A stretch of DNA of 64,000 bases from Sanguibacter gelidistatuariae (GTDB lineage: Bacteria > Actinomycetota > Actinomycetes > Actinomycetales > Cellulomonadaceae): the NCBI RefSeq assembly GCF_900096585.1, contig NZ_FMYH01000006.1, forward strand, positions 1-64,000, given 5' to 3'. Below are positions 1 through 6,575 of the stretch, in pieces; the stretch's first letter is position 1; the number at the start of each line of letters is the position of its first letter. The notes beneath the pieces are model-generated. The model was given only the letters and a program-made list of their open reading frames with translations, did no database searches and was not told the DNA's origin. The position numbers and the translations under genes are program-made.

Positions 1-329
1 CGATCAAGCTCACTGAGCACCTCGCCCTAGCCGACATCCGCCCCTCCATCGGGACCGTGGGCGATGCCTATGACAACGCCCTGGCCGAGACGATCAACGG
101 GCTCTACAAGGCCGAATGCATCCGCACCACAGTCTTCCAGAGCGGCCCCTACAAGACCATCGCGGACGTCGAATACGCGACTGCCGGCTGGGTCGACTGG
201 TACAACAACCGGCGCCTGCACGGGAGCCTGGGCCACGTCCCACCCATCGAGTACGAACACGTCCACTACGCTTCACTCACCGAGCAGTTTCAACCCGCAT
301 AGAAGCGGCACGAAACCTGGGGCGCTTCA
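1..329 (+). mobile_element. IS3-family element, 3' end remnant (copy A)
   Basis: This is the right-hand end of an IS3-type element whose body lies left of the window. The last bases read AAACCTGGGGCGCTTCA (313-329). The same terminal repeat bounds the IS3 copy at 27810-32050, which fixes the element edge at about base 329. The element sits inside nhaA and removes its 3' two-thirds. The adjoining orfB end is on the plus strand, so this copy is inverted relative to the 27.8-32.0 kb copy. Confidence 0.85.
3..302 (+). CDS. IS3-family OrfB transposase, C-terminal part (runs off left edge)
   Basis: The frame is open from base 3 to the stop at 302 and gives the last third of a DDE (rve-type) IS3 OrfB transposase. 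The block [19 protein letters not shown] and the block [15 protein letters not shown] are the hallmark C-terminal motifs, and the Glu in ALAETING is the third catalytic acidic residue. The N-terminus and the first two Asp residues lie outside the window. The protein is closely similar to the OrfB tail encoded at 27837-28155 on the other strand, differing by conservative changes such as SLGHVPP against TLGNVPP. Whether the full copy is functional cannot be judged from here. Confidence 0.9.
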   Translation: MKLTEHLALADIRPSIGTVGDAYDNALAETINGLYKAECIRTTVFQSGPYKTIADVEYATAGWVDWYNNRRLHGSLGHVPPIEYEHVHYASLTEQFQPA

Positions 330-730
330 ATCCACAGATACAACAGAGCGGGGACCACGATCCCCCCGATTCCAGCGAGCACCGGCAGCACCACCCGGCG
401 GCGGTCGGTGAGCTCTCCCACCGCAAGGTCCCGGCGCACCTCCATGCCGATGACGAAGAAGAACACCGCCATCAGACCATCGTTGATCCAGTGGCCTAGA
501 TCCATCTCGAGTCCGACCTCGCCAATTCGCAGTGAGGCGCCGGTGGTCCAGACTGCCTCGTACACGGCCGACCATGGTGAGTTCGCCCACAAAAGTGCAA
601 TGACGGTCGCGGCCACCAGGAGCACCGCACTGCCTGCCTCCGTAGCCAGGAACAAGCGCAGTGGCCCAGAAAGCTGCCCTGAGAGCTGACGGCGGCGGGT
701 CTGCCCCGTGGCTTGCGTGCGCCTTGTCAC
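330..730 (-). pseudogene. nhaA: Na+/H+ antiporter NhaA, N-terminal third only
   Basis: From a GTG at 730 the frame encodes about 133 NhaA-like residues. A basic N-terminus is followed by a first membrane segment ([20 protein letters not shown]), then the family block [21 protein letters not shown] and the start of the next helices ([17 protein letters not shown]). The frame then runs into the IS3 terminal repeat, which adds about 13 foreign residues and a stop. NhaA proteins are usually about 390-430 residues, so roughly two-thirds is missing, including the residues needed for transport. The gene is a remnant made by IS insertion and later loss of the distal part. Confidence 0.85.
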
Positions 731-1050
731 GTCCTCAGGTTAGATCAGCGGAGACAGACCGGCCATATCGAGGAACCGCTGGTCACCCCGGTTTTACCGC
801 GACTGGGTGTCCAGTCCATATGTGCGGGGTGGCCCGCATCTGCCACACCCGATGCGCCGTGCGAATCCGTTCGGAGGCCGACGGAGTCGGAGTGGTGGTC
901 GTCTTCCATTGGTACGGCGCGGGCAGCGTGGGCAGTGTGAGCAGGTCTGCCAGCGGCAGAACGCGGCCGAGCTGGTAGCCGAGCAGCTCGCCCGTCACCT
1001 ACACGCCGGCCGAAGTCCGGGCGCTGACTCCTGTTCGCCGCGCGGTCGAG
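731..1050. other. Non-coding stretch between nhaA remnant and TIR gene
   Basis: There is no convincing gene on either strand. The last 72 bases (979-1050) are an open frame that continues into the TIR gene and reads YTPAEVRALTPVRRAVE. This looks like the natural N-terminus of TIR proteins of this type, so part of this stretch may once have been coding. Confidence 0.5.
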
Positions 1051-1494
1051 TTGCGTCAGGATCCCGACCTCCGCGATGTCTTCCTCTGCCACGCGTGGGA
1101 TGACCGGCGCAGTGTCGCTACCGAACTGCACGACTTGCTCAAGGCCGAGGGCGTATCTGTCTGGTTCAGCGAGAAGGACATCGTGCTCGGCCAACCGTTC
1201 ATGCGAGAAATCGACAAGGGCCTGGCGAAGTCACGTACGGGTCTGGTTCTCGTCACCCCTGCGCTACTGGAGCGCGTCGACAGCGGGGGGATCTCTGACA
1301 AGGAACTCTCAGAGCTCCTGGCACGCGACCTGCTGATCCCTGTCATGCATAAGACGACCTACGCCGAACTCCGGACGGTCAGCCCCTTGCTAGCCTCCCG
1401 AAACGGGTTGAACACGGCAGAGGACTCGATGGCCGTCATCGCCACCAAGATCGCCGAGCTGGTCGCCGTCGAGGAAGAACTGGCAACCGCCTAG
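1051..1494 (+). CDS. TIR-domain protein
   Basis: The gene encodes a small stand-alone TIR domain of about 147 residues. Seen motifs are DVFLCHAWDDR (the TIR box 1 strand with a following basic segment), the GVSVWFSEKDIVLGQPF stretch, and GLAKSRTGLVLVTPALL. Bacterial TIR proteins are mostly NAD+-cleaving effectors or signal makers in immunity. The usual catalytic Glu probably lies in the SEKDI segment. The annotated start is a TTG at 1051. Codons upstream to 979 stay open and read TYTPAEVRALTPVRRAVE, so the true protein may be longer and have lost its original start, because a TAG at 976 blocks further extension. No partner defence gene is adjacent. Its role as a defence effector is inference. 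Confidence 0.8.
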   Translation: MRQDPDLRDVFLCHAWDDRRSVATELHDLLKAEGVSVWFSEKDIVLGQPFMREIDKGLAKSRTGLVLVTPALLERVDSGGISDKELSELLARDLLIPVMHKTTYAELRTVSPLLASRNGLNTAEDSMAVIATKIAELVAVEEELATA

Positions 1495-1631
1495 GACGAT
1501 CAGACCGGTGCCGCCCAGGTCCGCACATCGACGCACCAACAGGCACCTCAGAAGCGACCGTGCACCGACGAGGGGCCACGGGTCCTGGCCTCTACCGCGC
1601 AGTTTCACGCGGCTGCGCCTAAACCTCGTTC

Positions 1632-2018
1632 TTACTGTTCACCGGCCTGATGACTGGCTATCCACGCTTGCACGTCGCCCGCATCCAGGGAGCCGCCAGC
1701 CAACCCGAGACCGAGCTGAACAAGGTCGTCGTCCGCGGGCTCCAGACGAATGCCATTGAGGTGCAAAAACACGAGCATCACCTGCACGCCGATGCGCTTG
1801 TTGCCGTCGTTGAACGGATGGTTCGCGACCAGCCCATAAGCGAGCCGCGCGGCCTTGGCCTGGACGGATCCGAAGAACTCGACCTCACCGAACGCCGCGT
1901 ACGGGGCAGCAAGGGCAGCGTCCAGCAGATTCTCGTCCCGGATACCGGGCAGGCCGCCAGTGGCGGTGAGCATCTGGTTATGCAGAAGGACGACCTGCCG
2001 ACGGGTCAGCCTCGTCAC
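1632..2018 (-). CDS. doc: Doc-type toxin (Fic fold) of a type II TA pair
   Basis: The gene encodes a 128-residue protein with the Doc signature HPFNDGNKRIG at about residues 66-76. That signature carries the Fic-fold His, Asp/Asn, Lys and Arg that bind and transfer phosphate. Doc of phage P1 (126 residues) phosphorylates EF-Tu and stops translation, and length and motif match. The start is a GTG at 2018 that overlaps the phd stop by 4 bp (GTGA), so the toxin is translationally coupled to its antitoxin. The helix QAKAARLAYGLVANHPFNDG agrees with the family. The gene looks intact, and phage-exclusion or plasmid-maintenance roles are both possible. Confidence 0.92.
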   Translation of the reverse strand: MTRLTRRQVVLLHNQMLTATGGLPGIRDENLLDAALAAPYAAFGEVEFFGSVQAKAARLAYGLVANHPFNDGNKRIGVQVMLVFLHLNGIRLEPADDDLVQLGLGLAGGSLDAGDVQAWIASHQAGEQ

Positions 2019-2254
2019 TTGGCAAGCTCGTCGAATGCCTCGCGATGCTTGTCGATAAACATCGCCCCGGCGGCGAGCACCTCGTCGTCAGAGGCTGCGG
2101 TGTCTTCGATCTGAGCGAAGTCGATCACCACGTAGCGGGGCACGTTGTTGCGCAAGATCACCACAGAGCCGCGCTCGTCAACCATGCGGGCAACGCGAGA
2201 GAAGTTCTGGTTCGCCTCGGTGAGCGAGACGAGGTTGTGCGTGTCAACCAACAT
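2015..2254 (-). CDS. phd: Phd/YefM-type antitoxin
   Basis: The gene encodes about 79 residues starting MLVDTHNLVSLTEANQNFSR. This is the Phd/YefM N-terminal DNA-binding fold, in which the ANQNFSR segment is conserved, followed by VVILRNNVPRYVVIDF. The C-terminal half would wrap around Doc. I chose the ATG at 2254 because GGAG lies 5 bases upstream; a GTG at 2260 would add two residues. It is the first gene of the phd-doc pair and overlaps doc by 4 bp. A perfect palindrome just upstream (2268-2285) is the likely autoregulatory operator. Confidence 0.92.
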   Translation of the reverse strand: MLVDTHNLVSLTEANQNFSRVARMVDERGSVVILRNNVPRYVVIDFAQIEDTAASDDEVLAAGAMFIDKHREAFDELAK

Positions 2255-2267
2255 GACCACTCCAATC

Positions 2268-2285
2268 TAGGATGAAAACATCCTA
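2268..2285. promoter_or_regulatory. phd-doc operator palindrome
   Basis: TAGGATG (2268-2274) and CATCCTA (2279-2285) are a perfect 7-bp inverted repeat around AAAA, 13 bases upstream of the antitoxin start. Phd-type antitoxins repress their own promoter through such short palindromes, so this is the expected operator. The assignment rests on position and symmetry. Confidence 0.8.
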
Positions 2286-2577
2286 ACAGGCTTCGTGCCA
2301 CACATCACGCTTGACCCTGGGCGGTGCCACTTCTTGGCATCATGCCGGGACGTCGGAGACCCGCAGCAGACCAGTCTCGGACGACCCGCGCGCGGAACGG
2401 GGCTTGAGGGTTGACAGCAACTCGCAGAGGCGCCTCATCGTTGCCTGAGAACCGGGTCGAAGGCTTCACTTAGGGCCTTCAGTGAGGTAGCCAGCCGCCT
2501 GGGTGCGGAACCCGCAAAGTGCATCGTTATCAAATCGTGTCCACCCGCGTCCACGCCAGACTTAGGCTCCCAGACAC

Positions 2578-2612
2578 GAAAAAGGCCACCACCGCTTTCG
2601 CGGTGATGGCCT
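2578..2612 (-). terminator. Rho-independent terminator of the tRNA-Pro transcript
   Basis: On the minus strand AGGCCATCACCGC pairs with GCGGTGGTGGCCT around a GAAA loop and is followed by five T (2583-2579). The hairpin lies 18 bases after the CCA end of the tRNA fragment at 2630-2674. This is the expected place for the original tRNA terminator. Confidence 0.85.
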
Positions 2613-2629
2613 CCGACCTGCGTAAACGC

Positions 2630-2674
2630 TGGTCGGGATGACAGGATTTGAACCTGCGACCCCTTGACCCCCAG
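2630..2674 (-). other. tRNA-Pro(GGG) 3' fragment, probable attachment site core
   Basis: Read on the minus strand, these 45 bases are the 3' part of a tRNA. They hold an anticodon loop CTGGGGG with anticodon GGG, the 3' side of the anticodon stem TCAAG, a T arm GCAGG-TTCAAAT-CCTGT, the acceptor strand CATCCCG, discriminator A, and CCA. The bases that should form the 5' anticodon stem (2675-2679) do not pair, and no D arm or 5' acceptor strand follows, so this is not a working tRNA. A tRNA 3' end directly beside a tyrosine integrase is the standard sign of an att junction. No intact tRNA-Pro is visible elsewhere in the window. Confidence 0.85.
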
Positions 2675-2822
2675 CCATCCTGGGAACTAACTGTGAGGCT
2701 GATCCGAGCAGATGTACCCGCAGGTCAGCAGCCCTAAATCGTCCATGCGTGTCCATCGGCGACGACATCGGTCCAGGCCCTTTTCACGGAGTTAGGCTCC
2801 CAGTTAGGCTCCCAGAGAGGCG

Positions 2823-2843
2823 AAGGTAAAGTCTCTTTACCTT
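2823..2843. promoter_or_regulatory. 9-bp inverted repeat ahead of the integrase
   Basis: AAGGTAAAG (2823-2831) and CTTTACCTT (2835-2843) form a perfect inverted repeat with a 3-base spacer, 45 bases upstream of the chosen integrase start. It could be an operator for an integrase repressor or a directionality-factor site. Only the symmetry is seen. Confidence 0.55.
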
Positions 2844-2887
2844 TGAGGCTCCTGGCCCGCCGAAGAGCTCGAGAGGACGTGGTTCCC

Positions 2888-4066
2888 ATGACACGGGAAC
2901 GCCGGGATCGCGGGGATGGTGGCATCTTCTACGAGGCCGCCAGGAAGCGGTGGGTCGCGCTGCTCGACCTGGGATCGGACGAGACCGGTCGCCGGCAGCG
3001 GATGAAGATCACCGGGACCACTCGTAAGGAGGTGAAGGACAAGCTCGCCGAGGCGCAGCGTGCCAAGGCCCAAGGACTCAACCTCGCAGAACGGGCAACC
3101 ACCTTCGCCCAGGCCGCCGAGCTCCTCCTGACCCGTGGACTGGCAAGCAACCTGTCCCAGAACACCAGGGGCAACTACGAGAAGATGCTGCGCGTAAACG
3201 TGCTACCAGTGATCGGGTCCAAGCCACTCATCGCCTTGCGAGCACCCGACATCGAGCGGGTCCTGGACCGCATGGCCGCCAAGGACCATGCCGCAAGCAC
3301 GATGCGCTTGTCCCTCACCCTCATGCGCCGAGTGCTCAAGTTCGCCGAGCGACGAGACCTCGTCCAACGCAACGTCGCCAACGCCGTGGAAGCCCCAGCC
3401 GGCCCGACCAAGCCCCGCACCGGAATCACCCCCGACGAAGCACGCCGGCTCCTCACCGCCGCAAACTCCCACCGCATCGGGCCGATGATCACGCTCTCCC
3501 TCTACCTCGGGCTTCGACCCGGCGAAGCGGCTGGGCTCACCTGGGGTGCCATCGACCTCGACGCCACTCCCCCGGTCCTCCACGTTACCCACAGCCTGCA
3601 GCGCATCGACGAGCAGATGGTCCTCGGCCCGGTGAAGACCCCGACCAGTCAACGGACTATCGCGATGCCGCCAGCGTGCGTGGCTGCTCTCGAACGCCAG
3701 ATGGAACTCCAGGCCCTCGAACGGAGCAAGAACTGCGAAGAATGGAAGAACACACTCGACCTCGTGTTCACTTCGGAGCTTGGTACGCCACTCAACCCGT
3801 CCAACGTGCGTCGCGGCGTTCAGGCTGTTGCCACCCGGGCTGGGCTCGGGCACTTCCACCCCCACCTGCTGCGCCATGCTGCGGCGAGCCTCATGTCTGC
3901 GGCTGGCATGCGGATTGAAGACATCGCCGACACTCTTGGGCACCGATCGATCATCATCACCGCCGAGATCTACCGGCACCCGATGACCATCACGCGCGAC
4001 CGTCACCTTGGAGCTCTCGAGGGGCTTCTCTCACGCCCAGGGCGAGGGGGCCACACTAGCGACTGA
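2888..4066 (+). CDS. int: Tyrosine-type site-specific integrase
   Basis: This 392-residue phage-type integrase has three expected parts. An N-terminal arm-binding region (IFYEAARKRWVALLDLG) is followed by a core-binding SAM-like domain (LLTRGLASNLSQNTRGNYEKML) and a catalytic domain. Catalytic residues are visible: Arg in LGLRPGEAAGLTW, the HLLRH box for His-x-x-Arg, His in LGHRS, and the nucleophile Tyr in ITAEIYRH. The start is the ATG at 2888, with GAGAGG about 11 bases upstream. A TTG at 2843 would lengthen it by 15 residues, but that codon overlaps the inverted repeat. Its position next to the tRNA-Pro fragment indicates that it drives integration of the element to its right. It looks intact. 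Confidence 0.93.
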   Translation: MTRERRDRGDGGIFYEAARKRWVALLDLGSDETGRRQRMKITGTTRKEVKDKLAEAQRAKAQGLNLAERATTFAQAAELLLTRGLASNLSQNTRGNYEKMLRVNVLPVIGSKPLIALRAPDIERVLDRMAAKDHAASTMRLSLTLMRRVLKFAERRDLVQRNVANAVEAPAGPTKPRTGITPDEARRLLTAANSHRIGPMITLSLYLGLRPGEAAGLTWGAIDLDATPPVLHVTHSLQRIDEQMVLGPVKTPTSQRTIAMPPACVAALERQMELQALERSKNCEEWKNTLDLVFTSELGTPLNPSNVRRGVQAVATRAGLGHFHPHLLRHAAASLMSAAGMRIEDIADTLGHRSIIITAEIYRHPMTITRDRHLGALEGLLSRPGRGGHTSD

Positions 4067-4361
4067 GGGACCCGCTGAAGCCATGCCAAATCACTCACCG
4101 GTAGCCCACGCGCTGCCCTTACATGCGAAAGTAGCCATGTCCTGCTTTCAGCAGAGGAGTGACTTTGGCCGAAGCTGTTGAGCGCGCTCCACCTTCGAAG
4201 CCGGCGCCAGACGCACAGCACATTCTCGTCAGATATTCAAGGGCTAGGTAATCTGCCGGGATGAATACACGTCAACAATCACCGTCGAGCCAAGACTGAT
4301 GGCAACCGCTCACCACCAGACCCAACAAGAGCCCTGGACATCGCAACTAGTTGGCGCAGAC

Positions 4362-6575
4362 TCATCGCCTACGCAACACCACGAGCTCATCCCGCGCCCT
4401 CGTCGCCGCAACATAGATGAGCGATCGGTCCCGCAACTCCGCCTCCAACGTCTCCGCATCGTCAGCTTCAGAGCCAGCGGCCCGGCGAGTACTTTCAGGC
4501 TCAACCATCCCCGCAAGAACCACCTTGGAGAATTCGAGGCCTTTGGCACGATGCATTGTCATAACCAAAACCCGGCCCACACCCGGACGGTCTCGATCGA
4601 CTGCACGAGCACCAATCCCACGGTCCGCCAAGGCGACGACAACTCGGTCCCGTTGGTATCGGTCGCGCACTAGGACGGCAATGGTCTCCGGAGGGGTGTT
4701 CTGCGACAACCACCCTTCTATGAACTTTGCAGCAGTTGCGAGCTCCGCCCCGATAGACGCTACGTCCACCACCGTCGGCGCTGGTCCGCTCCGGGCGGAC
4801 CTGTATCCCGTGCTCTCCGGATTGTCTTCCAGATCCAGGTAGCTGCCACCCTCGAGGACGGTCATTGCGTACCGCAGGTTCTGTGCGGTCGTGCGGTAGT
4901 TGAGAGTAAGCCGCTGTGAGCGCCCGACGATACGTATTCCGTAACGCCCGAGGACCACTCGCGCTCCATAGATCCGCTGATGGGAGTCCTCGGCTATGAA
5001 CAGGTCATCCTTGCCGGGTGCCACGAGCGCGCGTAGCAGTTGCCAGTGCCCGGGGCTGAGATCCTGCCCTTCGTCGACGAGGACGTGGTCGGCGAGATGC
5101 CGGGGCGTTGTTCCTGCACTTTCGAGGTAGGCAGCAGCGACCGTAACGGCCTCTGCGAAGTCGAGCTGGCCGTCGATTCGGTTCTGGGCCCGGTAGGCGG
5201 CGACGAGTGCCCACACCGCCCGCCGCTTGGCCCGGTCAAGTGCAGTCCCCCTGCCCGGGCGACGAACGCGGAGATACTCGTCCTCTGTCCGGATCCGGTT
5301 CGGCAGAATGACGGTCGTGTACTCCGCGGCGAGGAAGGTGTCGTTGGCGACCTCAGTCGGCAACGTGGTGTGGGCCGCGTCTACGATTGCTCGCCACCGC
5401 GCGCTCGGCACACGGCCGGTCAGGTCGTTGCGCACATCCCCGAGAACTGTGTGGACGGCCTCAGAAATCCCGGCTCCAGCCGCACGGATGACCTCCGCAG
5501 CGAGAGCATCGACGCCGCAGATCCGTACTCCGGGCCGGCCAAGGCCGTCAGCGATGGGCATGCGAGGATCGAGCTCGGTCAGGCCGTCTCGGAGCGCGTC
5601 GGCCAAGTTCGTCGTGAAGGTGGTCATGACGATGCGCGCGCCGGGCTCCTGTCGCGCGAGAGCACGTGCACGGTGGACAAGGACGACGGTCTTGCCTGTG
5701 CCTGCGCCGCCCGAGAGGCGGAACGGTCCGGAGAACGACTTTTCGACGTAACGGCGCTGAGCAGGGTGGAGGAAGATCCGCCAGGCCCCGAAGTCGCCCG
5801 ACTCGATCACTCGGCGGAGCTCCTCCTGGTCCTCGATGAAGCTGAACTGCGCTTGGGCAGCGGACCTCTTGAGAGAGGTCAGCAGATCCTCGTCCTCGTC
5901 GCCTGTGTCCGGCGCCTCCTCAATCTCCATGCGGGCGACGATCGTCTCGATCGAGTCGCCCGTGGCGAGGTCTACGAGCATGAGGCCAAGCCAGCCTTCG
6001 TGCCGTTGAGCGAGCTGCAGGACAGCGTCCTCGTCGGTGGCAGCCATCGCCGCGTCAGCGACGGCTGCTGGGACACCGAGCCGGTCGACGAGGGCTTCAC
6101 GGCTGTGCCCGAGCCGTTCGAGGAGTGGTTGAGCCGCCACCGCTTGGACGGCCGCGACGTCAGGGGGTGGGGCGATGGCAGTGGGTGCGGTCAAGGTTGA
6201 GTCGACCGAGAACTGCACTGCTGGTGCCTGGGTGACAGCGGATAGCGGGGTGGCTTCTTCGATCTGTGGGAGCCCATTGACAGGATTCACTTTGAGTCGG
6301 AGGCGCCCTGCGATGGCAATTGCCTCATCGTGCTGCCAGACGCCGTGGATGACGTAGTGCGTCTCTCCCGAGCCGTCCAGGCGGAACATGACCGCGCGGT
6401 AGGAGTCATCAACCCTGCCAGTGCGTACCCGCGAGTCGACCGACTGTCTGATCGGCTCGACATGAAGTCCGGGTGTCGTGTCGTCGGCCGAGAGCTTCTG
6501 CAGGAACGTCATGGCCTTGGCCTTGACAGATCCGTCAAGCTTCACGGGCCATCTGGTCATGATGATGGTGGGCAT
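4362..6575 (-). CDS. UvrD/Rep-type helicase with N-terminal RelE/ParE-like domain (defence operon, gene 4)
   Basis: This 737-residue protein has two parts. Residues 1-100 (MTRWPVKLDGSVKAKAMTFL, then RVDDSYRAVMFRLDGS and THYVIHGVWQHDEAIAIA) resemble the RelE/ParE toxin fold. From about residue 285 it is a superfamily 1 helicase, with Walker A GGAGTGKT at 289-296, Walker B VLVDEGQDLSP, motif IV LTLNYRTT, motif V TMHRAKGLEF and motif VI YVAATRARDEL. Its start ATG shares one base with the stop of the preceding gene (TGATG), so it belongs to the 16-kb operon running from 20660. In class 1 DISARM this place is held by a phospholipase-D nuclease. The domain fusion is seen, but whether the RelE-like part cleaves RNA is unknown. 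Confidence 0.88.
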   Translation of the reverse strand: MPTIIMTRWPVKLDGSVKAKAMTFLQKLSADDTTPGLHVEPIRQSVDSRVRTGRVDDSYRAVMFRLDGSGETHYVIHGVWQHDEAIAIAGRLRLKVNPVNGLPQIEEATPLSAVTQAPAVQFSVDSTLTAPTAIAPPPDVAAVQAVAAQPLLERLGHSREALVDRLGVPAAVADAAMAATDEDAVLQLAQRHEGWLGLMLVDLATGDSIETIVARMEIEEAPDTGDEDEDLLTSLKRSAAQAQFSFIEDQEELRRVIESGDFGAWRIFLHPAQRRYVEKSFSGPFRLSGGAGTGKTVVLVHRARALARQEPGARIVMTTFTTNLADALRDGLTELDPRMPIADGLGRPGVRICGVDALAAEVIRAAGAGISEAVHTVLGDVRNDLTGRVPSARWRAIVDAAHTTLPTEVANDTFLAAEYTTVILPNRIRTEDEYLRVRRPGRGTALDRAKRRAVWALVAAYRAQNRIDGQLDFAEAVTVAAAYLESAGTTPRHLADHVLVDEGQDLSPGHWQLLRALVAPGKDDLFIAEDSHQRIYGARVVLGRYGIRIVGRSQRLTLNYRTTAQNLRYAMTVLEGGSYLDLEDNPESTGYRSARSGPAPTVVDVASIGAELATAAKFIEGWLSQNTPPETIAVLVRDRYQRDRVVVALADRGIGARAVDRDRPGVGRVLVMTMHRAKGLEFSKVVLAGMVEPESTRRAAGSEADDAETLEAELRDRSLIYVAATRARDELVVLRRR

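Larger units (their letters stand above)
2562..2815. repeat. Three copies of TTAGGCTCCCAG flanking the att core
   Basis: The 12-mer TTAGGCTCCCAG occurs at 2562-2573 and, as two head-to-tail copies, at 2792-2803 and 2804-2815. One copy lies left and two lie right of the tRNA-Pro fragment and just ahead of the integrase gene. Short repeated sites on both sides of a core are the usual layout of arm-type integrase binding sites. That role is inference. Confidence 0.6.

Noticed and set aside
745-1194. Minus-strand frame of 149 codons over the TIR gene
   Set aside because: The TIR motifs are on the plus strand; the minus-strand product has no family features.
2630-2674. Functional tRNA-Pro gene
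   Set aside because: The 5' half (acceptor strand, D arm, 5' anticodon stem) is missing, so only the 3' fragment is present.
2792-2815. Start of a CRISPR array
   Set aside because: The TTAGGCTCCCAG copies are adjacent with no spacers, only three copies exist, and no cas genes are present. I saw no CRISPR array anywhere in the window.
4067-4361. Promoter or small gene between the integrase and the UvrD-like gene
   Set aside because: The two genes converge here. I found no hairpin, reading frame or promoter boxes worth naming.
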